Positions 43,490-52,197 of a stretch of DNA of 55,592 nucleotides are shown here, one piece after another. A program made the translations under genes and the position numbers. The stretch's first letter is position 1; each line of letters begins with the position of its first letter. The stretch is from positions 1 through 55,592 of the forward strand of contig REAW01000021.1 in assembly GCA_004293725.1 (NCBI GenBank), written 5' to 3'. This DNA comes from Curvibacter sp. GTDB taxonomy: Bacteria > Pseudomonadota > Gammaproteobacteria > Burkholderiales > Burkholderiaceae_C. Below the pieces are notes generated by a model. The model had not been told where the DNA came from and searched no databases. It saw nothing but the letters and a program-made list of their open reading frames with translations.

Positions 43490-45220
43490 TTAAAGCAAGT
43501 TGGGCTGGGTGTTGGAGTCCGACGTAAAGCGGTAACCGTTGCGGCCGCCGGCCTTGGTGCGGTACATGGCCTTGTCGGCACTGCCAATCATTTCCTCTGC
43601 GGTATGGCCATCTTCCGGAAACTGGCTGATGCCAATGCTGAACTCTACGCTCAGGGTCTTGGCCTCGAGTGCCATCGGGGCTGTGAGTGCGGCCAATAGT
43701 TTTTCGGTGAAGGCTGCGACAAGGTTGCGGTCAGAGTAATGGTCCATCATCACCACAAACTCGTCGCCTCCGAGGCGGGCCACGGTGTCCACTTTGCGTG
43801 TGTTGCCTGCCAGGCGCTGTGCCACCACCTTGAGTACGGCGTCACCTGCTGCGTGGCCCAGGGTGTCATTGATGTGTTTGAAATGGTCGACATCAATAAA
43901 CAAGAGCGCAAAGCCTTCATCGGTGCGCTCAGAGCGGGCAATGGCCTGCTCCAGTCGGTCCATAAACAACCGCCGGTTGGGGAGCTCGGTCAGCATGTCG
44001 TGCCGGGCCAAGTGTTCCAGTTCTTTGCGGCTGTGTTGCAAGTCGGCCATCTGCTTGCGTATTTGACCTTGCATACGGGCAAAGCTGCGCGCCAGCGTGC
44101 CGATCTCGTCGCTGCGCTGCACAGGCAACGGCAGTGCCGTGTTGTCCTTGGAAAAGCGGTGTACCGCGAAAATCATGCTGTTGATGGGCCGCGTGAGCGC
44201 ACGCGCCACCATCACGGCCAAGAGTGCGCACAGCAGGCTCACGGCAATCACGATTTGCACGATGGTGCGTCCCAGCCGATCGGTTTGTTTCAGCACGCCA
44301 TCCAAGGGCCGGGCCAGTCCGACGATGAGCCTAGATTCTTCGCTGTGGACTAGTATGGGTCGTGCAATAAACGCTGCAAGCAAGGGGGCTATGGCGTGTG
44401 GTCCCTGGTTGGCTTGCAGCAGAATATCTTCTGTGTTTTTCTCGATCAAAGCAGCCGTTTGCGTAAACTCTTCTTGCACAAGGACGCGGCGGCCTCGGTC
44501 AAAGCCAAAGGTTTTGGTGTTGTCGGGATGGATCAGGTAGTCACCATGGTTGTTGGCCAGGTAGAGTGAAAAGTCGTCCGGTAAGTCGGCCGAAAGCAGG
44601 GCAAACATGCCGTCCAGATCCAGGTTAATGACCAGCAGGCCCAAGGCCTGACCCTGTTCGGCGCCTACCGGAATGGCCAGTTGCAGAGTGGGGCGGTCTA
44701 GTCCCGACGGGGAGCCTTGTTCATGGTTGATGGCAATAGGAGACAAGTAGGTCTCGCCAAGTCTTAGCTTGAGCGTTTCTGATACGTACGCAAAATGGCC
44801 TTTTTCCTGCAAGTTTTCGTTGCTCACTACTTGCAGGTCGCCAATGCCACGGTCCACGCGCACCCGTTCCATTCCATGGTCTTTTGCGTCAATCAAGCGA
44901 ATTTGGAGGTAGGCAGGGTTGGCTGCCATGAGGACTTTGAAGAGCGTGGTTAGTTGGCTCTTGGAGTCGTTGGCGTTGGCCTGCAGCGATGCCTGCGCGG
45001 CCGGGTGGGACGCCAGTACCATGAGGTTGCGTGACACTTCCTGGCGCGTGAGCGCAATCCGTCGCGCCAAGACCTGTGTGGACAGCAGGAGTTCGTCTTG
45101 GGCTGACTGGACTAGCAGGCTGCGGCTCACGTAAAAGGCATAAAACCCGGTCAACCCTGCCACGAGCAGGCCCACCAAGGCCAAAACCAGTGTTAGTCGT
45201 GCGCTGATGCCAAATCTCAC
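43490..45220 (-). CDS. Cache-HAMP-GGDEF diguanylate cyclase (MbaA-like partner)
   Basis: Membrane sensor of 576 residues. Helix 1 spans residues about 8-30, a periplasmic double-Cache-like domain about 31-285, helix 2 about 290-315, HAMP about 316-370 and GGDEF about 400-565. The active site is RLGGDEF and an RKVD inhibitory site lies five residues upstream, so synthesis of c-di-GMP with feedback is expected. There is no EAL domain. Its GTG start overlaps the stop of the PotD-like gene (GTGA), as in the nspS-mbaA pair of Vibrio cholerae where the binding protein reports polyamines to a membrane c-di-GMP enzyme. Confidence 0.92.
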   Translation of the reverse strand: MRFGISARLTLVLALVGLLVAGLTGFYAFYVSRSLLVQSAQDELLLSTQVLARRIALTRQEVSRNLMVLASHPAAQASLQANANDSKSQLTTLFKVLMAANPAYLQIRLIDAKDHGMERVRVDRGIGDLQVVSNENLQEKGHFAYVSETLKLRLGETYLSPIAINHEQGSPSGLDRPTLQLAIPVGAEQGQALGLLVINLDLDGMFALLSADLPDDFSLYLANNHGDYLIHPDNTKTFGFDRGRRVLVQEEFTQTAALIEKNTEDILLQANQGPHAIAPLLAAFIARPILVHSEESRLIVGLARPLDGVLKQTDRLGRTIVQIVIAVSLLCALLAVMVARALTRPINSMIFAVHRFSKDNTALPLPVQRSDEIGTLARSFARMQGQIRKQMADLQHSRKELEHLARHDMLTELPNRRLFMDRLEQAIARSERTDEGFALLFIDVDHFKHINDTLGHAAGDAVLKVVAQRLAGNTRKVDTVARLGGDEFVVMMDHYSDRNLVAAFTEKLLAALTAPMALEAKTLSVEFSIGISQFPEDGHTAEEMIGSADKAMYRTKAGGRNGYRFTSDSNTQPNLL

Positions 45221-46278
45221 GGGGCCAACACCTTGCTGGCACGGTCACCGGACAAAATGCGGCCCCAAAGCAGGTTTCTTCGCTCCACGTTTTCTACCGG
45301 CTCCAACCAAATAAGCTTGTCCTCCGGGCCCAGATAGGGAGAAGGCCCGGTGGTGTTTGCCAAACCCTGGCGCTCCAGTAGCACTTTGCCCGGTGCGTCT
45401 TCCAAGGTGTAATTGATCCAGGCCTCTGCCAGCGCGGTGTCTTTTGCTCCACTGGTCACAACCCAGCAGTCCAGCCAGGCCAGAGCGCCTTCTTGGGGAA
45501 TTGCATATCCCACGTCCAGCCCGGCAGCCTGGAGTTGCTTGAATTGTTGGGAGCCATAGTTGGCGAACAGAAGAGCAGCCTTGCGGTTTTGGAACCAGTC
45601 CACCGAATCTTTCAATTGGCTGTAAAAAGTCATCGCATTGCGCCGCAGTCCTATCAATTGGTGTACCGCGCTTTCCCACTGGGCGGTTTGCAGTGCAAAA
45701 GGCGATCGGCTGCCCAAGGCCTGCGCCGCCAGCGCAAAGTTGTGGGCTCCGCCGTTGTAGACAAGGACCTTGCCTTGGTAGCGTGGATCCCAGAGCACCT
45801 TGATGGAGGTGGGCGGGGGGTGCACCTGCTGGCGGTCGTAAATGATGCCCATTTCTGAGTAGGTGTAGGGGATGGCAAATACCTTGCCTCCGTGCACGAT
45901 GCCCGGAATCTTCTGCAAAGATTGAAATCGAGGCAACTGGCGTTGGGTGTTGGGAATGGCGCGCAGGTTCAAGGGCACGACCAGCGACTTCTGGATGTAT
46001 CGCTGCAACTCGGCCGTATTGACAGCGAACACATCAAAGTCACGCGCTTGGTTCTTTGAAATGCGACTCCAGAGTGCTTCGTCCGTATTGATGTAGCTGA
46101 CTTCGACCTTGGCGCCGGTGCGTTGCTCAAACGCTTTAACGATATCGGCGTCGGCATAGCCCGGCCAGGCCAGCACTCGCAAGGTGCCGCTTGCTTGCGC
46201 AGCACTGATCCACAGGCACGCGGTTAGCGCGAGCAACAACCATCGGGTGCAGTTTCTCAACAAAGTAGGCACGTTCAT
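45217..46278 (-). CDS. PotD-like periplasmic binding protein (NspS-like sensor)
   Basis: Type-II periplasmic binding protein of 353 residues, spermidine/putrescine group. The signal peptide ends around SAAQA/SG (residue about 29); the mature part begins LRVLAWPGYADADIVKAFE and contains YTYSEMGIIYDR and the aromatic stretch ALAWLDCWVV. No ABC transporter genes are near; it is coupled by a 4-bp overlap to a diguanylate cyclase, so a sensory rather than transport role is likely. ATG 46278 is chosen; the frame stays open upstream to 47061 but only antisense to dnaX. Polyamine ligand is inferred from family. Confidence 0.88.
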   Translation of the reverse strand: MNVPTLLRNCTRWLLLALTACLWISAAQASGTLRVLAWPGYADADIVKAFEQRTGAKVEVSYINTDEALWSRISKNQARDFDVFAVNTAELQRYIQKSLVVPLNLRAIPNTQRQLPRFQSLQKIPGIVHGGKVFAIPYTYSEMGIIYDRQQVHPPPTSIKVLWDPRYQGKVLVYNGGAHNFALAAQALGSRSPFALQTAQWESAVHQLIGLRRNAMTFYSQLKDSVDWFQNRKAALLFANYGSQQFKQLQAAGLDVGYAIPQEGALAWLDCWVVTSGAKDTALAEAWINYTLEDAPGKVLLERQGLANTTGPSPYLGPEDKLIWLEPVENVERRNLLWGRILSGDRASKVLAP

Positions 46279-46347
46279 GGTGTGAAGGGTCTTTGTAGGC
46301 TTCCAGTCTAACTGAGAGGGGCAGCGTTGGCACACTAGAATCGGCGC

Positions 46348-48288
46348 ATGTCTTACCTCGTGCTCGCCCGCAAGTACCGTCCGCGCAACTTCACCGAAAT
46401 GGTGGGGCAAGACCACGTGGTGCAAGCCTTGACTAATGCGCTGACCACGCAGCGTCTGCACCATGCCTATCTGTTTACCGGAACGCGTGGTGTGGGCAAA
46501 ACCACGGTGTCGCGCATCCTGGCCAAATCTCTCAATTGCCAGGGTGTTGATGGCAGTGGTGGAATTACCGCAACACCCTGTGGCGTATGTTCTGCGTGCG
46601 CTGATATTGATAGCGGGCGTTTCGTTGATTACACCGAGTTGGATGCTGCCAGCAACCGCGGCGTAGACGAGGTGCAAGCCCTGCTGGAGCAAGCGGTTTA
46701 CAAGCCGGTGCAGGGGCGGTTCAAGGTGTTCATGATCGACGAGGTGCACATGCTCACCAACACGGCGTTTAACGCCATGTTGAAAACGCTGGAAGAGCCG
46801 CCCGAGTATTTGAAGTTTGTACTTGCGACCACCGATCCTCAAAAGGTACCGGTGACGGTTTTGAGTCGTTGCCTGCAGTTCAACTTGCGCCCCATGGCGC
46901 CGGAGACCATCCGCGAACATCTGACCAAGGTGTTGGAGGTGGAGCAGGTGAGCGCAGAGGTGCAGGCGCTGCGACTTTTGGCCCGCGCAGCCCGTGGCTC
47001 GATGCGCGACGCCTTGAGCCTGACCGATCAAGCGATTGCATTTGGGTCGGGCCAGTTGCAAGAGGTCACGGTACGTCAGATGCTGGGTAGTGTGGATCGC
47101 TCCTATGTTTTCCGGTTGATCGAGGCACTGGCACTCGGCGATGGAAAAACGGTGGTGGAAACCTCCGAAACTCTGCGCCTCAATGGCCTAAGCGCGGCAT
47201 CTACATTGGAGGAAATGTCTACCGTACTGCAGCGCATGGCGGTGCTCCAGGCTGTAGGGCCCGCCGCACCGGCTGACGAAAGTGATCCCGAAGCGGCAGA
47301 TACTGCCCGATTGGCAAGCTTGCTTGCGGCCGATGAAACCCAGTTGCTCTACAGCATCTGTCTGCATGGCCGGGCTGATTTGGGGCTGGCGCCCGATGAG
47401 TACGCCGCATTAACCATGGTGTTGCTGCGCCTGCTGGCTTTTAAACCCCAGTCTGGCGCAATCCCACTGGCTGAAAAAAAAACTTTAAATAGCGCCTCTG
47501 CGCCGATGCGGGTGCAGCCCATGGCGACTCCTGTGTCGGCGGCCGGCGCAAAGACACCAACTTCAGGGGCCCACTTGCCCAGCGCCGTGCCGGTTTCGGC
47601 CATTGCGCCCGCCGCCTCCGTTGTCCCGCGTCCTCCAGTGGTACAGCCGTGGGAAGACGGACCATTGGCGTCCACCCCCGCGCAGGAAGTTACAGCCATT
47701 CCCCCTGGGCAGGTGCTGACCGTTCGCAGCAGTGGATCGGAACAGGCCGAAGAGCCTGCCCATTTGTATGAAGATGAAAATAGCCCCCCAGCGCCCGTGA
47801 TACAAGCGCCAGCAGCTACTAAAGTTGTAGCGGTTCCGGTTCGAACGCAGGCGGAGGGTCGGTCGGATGCGGGCGCCACACAAGCGTCTCAGGTGCTGTT
47901 GCCGACCGAAGAGGGTGACTTTTGGCATGCCACCGTGCAACAACTTGTGCAAGCGGAATCCATTACGGCCTTGGTCCGGGAACTGGCGCTGCAGTCCCAG
48001 TTGATTGCACGGGACACCGATCAATGGTTGCTGCGCCTGGAGCGCGAGTCGCTGAATCAACCCGCTACGCGGGATCGGCTGACCATTGCGCTTGCTGCGG
48101 CAGGCTTTCCGGTCAAACTGGCGGTGGAAGTAGGCCGGGTGACCGATAGCCCGAGTCGGCGCAATGCGGCCGCCTCCGCGGAGAAACAACTGGCTGCCGA
48201 GAAAATAATCACCGACCACCCGTTTGTGCAATCCATGGTGCAGAACTTTGGCGCGAAAATCGTGCCTGGCTCCCTTCGGCCCCTCTAA
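46348..48288 (+). CDS. dnaX: DNA polymerase III subunits gamma and tau
   Basis: Clamp-loader ATPase of 646 residues (tau). Walker A is GTRGVGKTTVSRIL (about residues 46-59), zinc cysteines follow (CGVCSACADI), Walker B/DExx is FMIDEVHML, and LATTDPQKVPVTVLSRC holds the sensor/arginine finger. Domain III ends near residue 370, then a Pro/Ala-rich linker (375-525) and the tau C-terminal alpha-binding domain. An A9 run at 47474-47482 could shift reading to -1 and end at TAG 47490-47492, giving a 381-residue gamma-like form. The linker includes repeat copy 6. ybaB and recR follow, the standard order. Confidence 0.97.
   Translation: MSYLVLARKYRPRNFTEMVGQDHVVQALTNALTTQRLHHAYLFTGTRGVGKTTVSRILAKSLNCQGVDGSGGITATPCGVCSACADIDSGRFVDYTELDAASNRGVDEVQALLEQAVYKPVQGRFKVFMIDEVHMLTNTAFNAMLKTLEEPPEYLKFVLATTDPQKVPVTVLSRCLQFNLRPMAPETIREHLTKVLEVEQVSAEVQALRLLARAARGSMRDALSLTDQAIAFGSGQLQEVTVRQMLGSVDRSYVFRLIEALALGDGKTVVETSETLRLNGLSAASTLEEMSTVLQRMAVLQAVGPAAPADESDPEAADTARLASLLAADETQLLYSICLHGRADLGLAPDEYAALTMVLLRLLAFKPQSGAIPLAEKKTLNSASAPMRVQPMATPVSAAGAKTPTSGAHLPSAVPVSAIAPAASVVPRPPVVQPWEDGPLASTPAQEVTAIPPGQVLTVRSSGSEQAEEPAHLYEDENSPPAPVIQAPAATKVVAVPVRTQAEGRSDAGATQASQVLLPTEEGDFWHATVQQLVQAESITALVRELALQSQLIARDTDQWLLRLERESLNQPATRDRLTIALAAAGFPVKLAVEVGRVTDSPSRRNAAASAEKQLAAEKIITDHPFVQSMVQNFGAKIVPGSLRPL
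47473..47492 (+). promoter_or_regulatory. dnaX slippage site (A9 run and -1 stop)
   Basis: GAA AAA AAA ACT in frame 0 contains nine consecutive A. A one-base backward slip reads AAC TTT AAA TAG and stops at once. Codons 376-378 are the slip point, directly after the end of DnaX domain III. E. coli uses ribosomal -1 slippage at A6G and Thermus uses RNA-polymerase slippage at A9. Confidence 0.6.
47776..47831 (-). repeat. Interspersed ~57-bp repeat, copy 6 (inside dnaX)
   Basis: On the minus strand it begins GCTA-N9-TAGCTGCTGGCGC. On the coding strand it reads ATA CAA GCG CCA GCA GCT ACT, the same frame as in the aquaporin and addA copies, and codes for part of the tau linker (residues about 477-495). 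Confidence 0.6.
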
Positions 48289-48330
48289 GGTCGGCTTCTT
48301 CCATTTTTTTTCTATTACTTGAGGATACCC

Positions 48331-48663
48331 ATGTTCAACAAAGGACAACTCGCAGGCCTGATGAAGCAAGCCCAGGCGATGCAGGACAACATGAAAAAAG
48401 CCCAAGACGAACTGGGCAATGTAGAGGTGACCGGTGAGTCTGGTGCCGGCTTGGTGAAAGTCACCATGACGTGCAAACACGATGTCAAACGCATCACTAT
48501 CGACCCCAGTTTGCTGGCTGACGACAAAGACATGCTAGAGGATTTGGTCGCCGCTGCTTTTAACGCCGCTGTGCGCAAAGCCGAGGAAACTTCGGCCGAA
48601 AAAATGGGCAAGCTCACTGCAGGCATGCCAGGCCTTCCTGGCGGCATGAAGTTCCCGTTCTAG
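48331..48663 (+). CDS. ybaB: YbaB/EbfC nucleoid-associated protein
   Basis: Small DNA-binding protein of 110 residues forming tweezer-shaped dimers. [20 protein letters not shown] and the Met/Pro/Gly-rich end [13 protein letters not shown] are typical. GAGGA lies before ATG 48331; an in-frame ATG at 48319 is rejected for lack of a ribosome site. Lies between dnaX and recR as in most proteobacteria. Confidence 0.96.
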   Translation: MFNKGQLAGLMKQAQAMQDNMKKAQDELGNVEVTGESGAGLVKVTMTCKHDVKRITIDPSLLADDKDMLEDLVAAAFNAAVRKAEETSAEKMGKLTAGMPGLPGGMKFPF

Positions 48664-48729
48664 TGCGCTGCTTAGTGCCTGCAATCCATTGTTGGACGGT
48701 GTTCGCCATGTTCCCCCATGCGGTTGATC

Positions 48730-49320
48730 ATGTCTGATATCAACTCTGTAGACGCGCTGGTGCAGGCGCTCAAACGCCTGCCTGGCGTGGGGGTCAAATC
48801 GGCCCAACGCATGGCCTTCCATTTGTTGCAACATGATCGCCCCGGTGCTCAGCTATTGGCACAGGCTTTGCTGCAAGCCAGTACGCAGGTGAAACACTGC
48901 GAGCGCTGCCATACCTTCACTGAGCAGACGGTGTGCGCCTCATGCCAAGACCCGCGGCGCGACCATAGTCAGCTGTGCGTAGTGGAAACTCCGGCGGACC
49001 AGGCTGCGATGGAGCGTACAGGTGCCTACAAAGGGCTGTACTTTGTTCTGATGGGAAAGCTCAGTCCGCTCGATGGCGTGGGGCCCCATGATTTGGGGCT
49101 CAAAAAACTGTTCGAACGCGCGTGTGATGGACTCGTTCAGGAAGTGATTTTGGCCACCAACTTCACCGCTGAAGGTGAGGCCACCGCTTACGTCATTGCG
49201 GAGGGGCTCAAAGCCCGAGGAATCAAGCCCACGCGGCTGGCTCGTGGTGTGCCGGTGGGCAGTGAGTTGGAGTATGTGGACCTGGGCACCATTGCCCATG
49301 CCTTGGTGGACCGGCGTTAG
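48730..49320 (+). CDS. recR: RecR recombination mediator
   Basis: Helps RecFO load RecA on gapped DNA; 196 residues. Order: helix-hairpin-helix ([18 protein letters not shown]), zinc finger CERCHTF...CASC, Toprim domain ([21 protein letters not shown]) and Walker-B-like C-terminal part. ATG 48730 gives the family start MSDINS; ATG 48718 is in frame and possible. Confidence 0.95.
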   Translation: MSDINSVDALVQALKRLPGVGVKSAQRMAFHLLQHDRPGAQLLAQALLQASTQVKHCERCHTFTEQTVCASCQDPRRDHSQLCVVETPADQAAMERTGAYKGLYFVLMGKLSPLDGVGPHDLGLKKLFERACDGLVQEVILATNFTAEGEATAYVIAEGLKARGIKPTRLARGVPVGSELEYVDLGTIAHALVDRR

Positions 49321-49364
49321 TAAGCGCAGGGGCCACCTGGACTGATTTTTGAAAGAGTTGTTTC

Positions 49365-49778
49365 ATGCAATACCCTCATTTCACCGTCGCTTACTGGTGC
49401 GTACTGGTTGCCGCTTTGCTGCCTATCGTTTGTGCTGGTCTGGCCAAATCGGGGCGATTTCACGTACCTCGCCGGGAGGGGGGTTACGACAATGTGAATC
49501 CGCGTGAATGGCTAGCGCGCCAGACCGATTGGCGCGCCCGCGCCAATGCTGCGCAGGCCAATAGCTTTGAGGCGCTTCCTTTTTTTATAGGCGCGGTCAT
49601 CATTGCCCACCAACTGGGTGCTCACCAGACGCGCCTGGATGTTTTGGCCTTCCTCTTCATAGTGCTGCGCATGCTCTACATCATGATGTACGTGGCCGGC
49701 ATGGGTACGGCGCGTTCCGTTGTCTGGACCTTAGGCTTGGCAAGCAACATTGCAATACTGCTGATTGGCTACCGATAA
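49365..49778 (+). CDS. MAPEG-family membrane protein
   Basis: Four-helix membrane protein of 137 residues, related to microsomal glutathione transferases. The conserved RANAAQANSFEALPFFIGAV lies in the loop and helix 2, where the family binds glutathione. Enzyme activity in bacterial homologues is mostly untested. The stretch after the gene (49798-49830) contains a possible degenerate piece of the interspersed repeat. Confidence 0.88.
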   Translation: MQYPHFTVAYWCVLVAALLPIVCAGLAKSGRFHVPRREGGYDNVNPREWLARQTDWRARANAAQANSFEALPFFIGAVIIAHQLGAHQTRLDVLAFLFIVLRMLYIMMYVAGMGTARSVVWTLGLASNIAILLIGYR

Positions 49779-49828
49779 CTGGCAGGCATTGTCGATTGGG
49801 CTGCTCCTGATAGCAGCTGGTCGTTTGC

Positions 49829-51430
49829 TTATTTCTTCGCCACTTTGACTGGGGCGCTGCGCGGCTTGGCTGCAATGGTCTTGCTTTTTGTGGTTTTCTT
49901 GGCGACAACCGTTTTTCCGCGGTTTTTGGCTGTGGTTGTTTTGCTGCTGGCCTTGGCTGGCAGAAAAAGTACGACTTGCTGACCCGCTTTGAAGCTGGCT
50001 GTTGTACTGACCTTATTCCATTCGGCGACCGAGGCAGCGTTCAGTTTGTACTTGCGTGCAACACTGGCCACGGTTTCACCCTTGGCGGCCCGCACACTAG
50101 CGCGGCGCAACGTGACTTCGGGGGCCAAGCTAAGCTGGCCGTTGTCGGCTACTTTTTCGGTCACATCGGCCATGTTCGCACCCCGGGGAACCAGAAGCGT
50201 AGATCCCGCGCGAATGACTACCCGGGGAGGGATGTTGTTGATGCTGCGCAGCTCGCTTTCGGACATGCCCACCCGTTTCGCTACATCGGCCGGGCGTAGG
50301 GTGGTGGGCGCAATCCATGCGGTCCAACTCGCCAGACGGTGGCTGCCGTAGGCTTCTAGGTTGGATTGAAATACTTCAGCGTTATCCCACGGTAGCAAGA
50401 TCTGGGGTGTGCCCGCTGCCAAGATGACGGGGCGGTTGATAGACGGGTTCAGCGCCTTAAAGTCGGCCAGTTCCACCTCGGCCAGTTTGGCGGCCAGCGT
50501 GAGGTCGATGTCACGTTGGATGGTGACGGTCTGAAAGTAAGGATGATTTTCAATCAGGGGGAGCTTGGAGTTGAACTGGGCAGGATTTCCCACAATGTTT
50601 TTCACTGCCTGCAGCTTGGGTACATAAAACCGTGTTTCCATCGGCATGCTCAAATCCAAGTAGGTGGTGCCTAAACCTGCGCGCTTGTTTTTGGCGATAG
50701 CGCGCGCCACGCTGCCTTCCCCCCAGTTGTAGGCGGCCAGCGCCAGGTGCCAGTCGCCAAACATGCGGTGTAATTTCTGCAAGTAATCCAGTGCGGCGCG
50801 GGTCGAGGCCAACACGTCTCGGCGGTCATCCCTGAAAGCGTTTTGCTTCAGCTCGAAGTATTTGCCCGTGGCTGGCATGAATTGCCACATACCAGCCGCC
50901 TTGGCACTCGACACCGCTTGCGGGTTGAATGCACTTTCGATGAACGGCAACAACGCCAACTCTGTGGGCATGCCGCGCAACTCCAGCTCTTCAACAATAT
51001 GGAAGAGGTATTTTTTGGAGCGCCCTGTCATGCGAAAGATGTAATCTGGACGACTGCTGTACCACTGCTCCCGGTCGCGGACCAATTCAGTGTCTAAGTC
51101 GGGCATGTTGTAGCCGCGACGAATCCGCTCCCACAGATCTGCGGGAGGGGATAGCGCCATAACCGTACGGGACGACAGCGTCTGGGGATCAATACTGCTC
51201 AGCGGGGCAGTATTGACGTTGCGCTCTTGCGGGTTGTTACTGGCAGCAGGCTTGCGCTGTAGCTCCCGGCTGGTTTGCAAATCCAGATTGCCCTTGGCCG
51301 GTGCAGCGGAACTGCCGGTCGAGGTCGCGCTGCTGCTTGCTTCTGGCAGGGAGCTGGAGGGATTGGGGGCGCTGGCGCAAGCGGTCAGCAGGGCCAGGCT
51401 CAGGAGGCAGGTAATTCTTACAATAATCAT
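49829..51430 (-). CDS. mltD: Membrane-bound lytic murein transglycosylase D
   Basis: Outer-membrane lipoprotein of 533 residues that cleaves peptidoglycan to anhydromuropeptides. The lipobox LTAC places the lipidated Cys at residue 18. The SLT domain (about 115-270) has the catalytic glutamate in LPFIESAFNPQAVS and the AAGMWQFMPATG and ALAAYNWGEG blocks. Two LysM domains follow (about 365-410 and 430-480), then a Lys-rich tail. ATG 51430 overlaps the gloB stop (ATGA); the upstream ATG at 51448 would displace the signal peptide. Confidence 0.94.
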   Translation of the reverse strand: MIIVRITCLLSLALLTACASAPNPSSSLPEASSSATSTGSSAAPAKGNLDLQTSRELQRKPAASNNPQERNVNTAPLSSIDPQTLSSRTVMALSPPADLWERIRRGYNMPDLDTELVRDREQWYSSRPDYIFRMTGRSKKYLFHIVEELELRGMPTELALLPFIESAFNPQAVSSAKAAGMWQFMPATGKYFELKQNAFRDDRRDVLASTRAALDYLQKLHRMFGDWHLALAAYNWGEGSVARAIAKNKRAGLGTTYLDLSMPMETRFYVPKLQAVKNIVGNPAQFNSKLPLIENHPYFQTVTIQRDIDLTLAAKLAEVELADFKALNPSINRPVILAAGTPQILLPWDNAEVFQSNLEAYGSHRLASWTAWIAPTTLRPADVAKRVGMSESELRSINNIPPRVVIRAGSTLLVPRGANMADVTEKVADNGQLSLAPEVTLRRASVRAAKGETVASVARKYKLNAASVAEWNKVSTTASFKAGQQVVLFLPAKASSKTTTAKNRGKTVVAKKTTKSKTIAAKPRSAPVKVAKK

Positions 51431-52197
51431 CGGTATTCGTTCTTCCAACGCCGTAGCGTGGCAAAAGCTCCATCGCGGGCCAGTGCCGGTGCGTCAAATT
51501 GGCAGAGGGCGGCAAGGATGGGGGGCGTGGACGTGCGCAGAAAAGGGTTGATGCGTCGTTCCAAATCAATCGAAGACGGCAGGGTGGGCAAGTTTTGGGT
51601 GCGTAGCGACTGGCACTGGGTCTGGTAGGCCCGCAAGTCGGCGTTATCTGGGTCTACTGCCAGGGCAAAGCGCAAGTTGCTCAGCGTGTACTCATGGGTA
51701 CAACACACCCGGGTAGTGGCTGGCAAGGCTGCCAATCGAGCCAGGGAATCCTCCATCTGGGCCGGCGTGCCTTCAAACAATCGGCCACAGCCGCCACTGA
51801 AAAGGGTGTCGCCGCAGAACAGCAGTGGCGCGTCATCTACCTCTCGGGCGTAAAAAGCAATGTGGCCTGCCGTGTGGCCCGGCACATCCAATACCTCGAA
51901 CACCACACCCAGGCTAGACACGTGCTGGCCCTGGACCAAAGGATGGTAGGGCGCAGGAATGGTTTCGAGGGCTGGGCCCCACACCTGCGCACCTGTGGCA
52001 GCGCGGAGGGTATTTATGCCTCCTGTGTGGTCGGCATGGTGGTGGGTGACTAGAATGTCTCGCAGCACAACGCCTTCTTGTTGCAACGCTTGCAACACAG
52101 GCGCAGCGTCTCCCGGGTCTACCACCAGTGCTTCTCGTTCATCGTGCAACATCCAGACATAGTTATCTGAAAATGCGGGAAGCGGTATTAACGTCAT
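51427..52197 (-). CDS. gloB: Glyoxalase II (hydroxyacylglutathione hydrolase)
   Basis: Hydrolyses S-lactoylglutathione to lactate and glutathione, the second step of methylglyoxal removal. Metallo-beta-lactamase fold of 256 residues with THHHADHTGG, GHTAGHIAFY, CGDTLFSGGCGR and the C-terminal HEYTLSNLRFA. The start codon shares bases with the start of the divergent methyltransferase gene, so its promoter must lie inside that gene. Confidence 0.96.
   Translation of the reverse strand: MTLIPLPAFSDNYVWMLHDEREALVVDPGDAAPVLQALQQEGVVLRDILVTHHHADHTGGINTLRAATGAQVWGPALETIPAPYHPLVQGQHVSSLGVVFEVLDVPGHTAGHIAFYAREVDDAPLLFCGDTLFSGGCGRLFEGTPAQMEDSLARLAALPATTRVCCTHEYTLSNLRFALAVDPDNADLRAYQTQCQSLRTQNLPTLPSSIDLERRINPFLRTSTPPILAALCQFDAPALARDGAFATLRRWKNEYR

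Noticed and set aside
46279..47061. Upstream extension of the PotD-like gene across dnaX
   Set aside because: The extra residues are antisense to dnaX and precede the true signal peptide at 46278.
49798..49830. Repeat copy after the MAPEG gene
   Set aside because: Shares GCTGC-N9-CAGCTG and GTTTGC with the family but is short and degenerate; left as a possible remnant.
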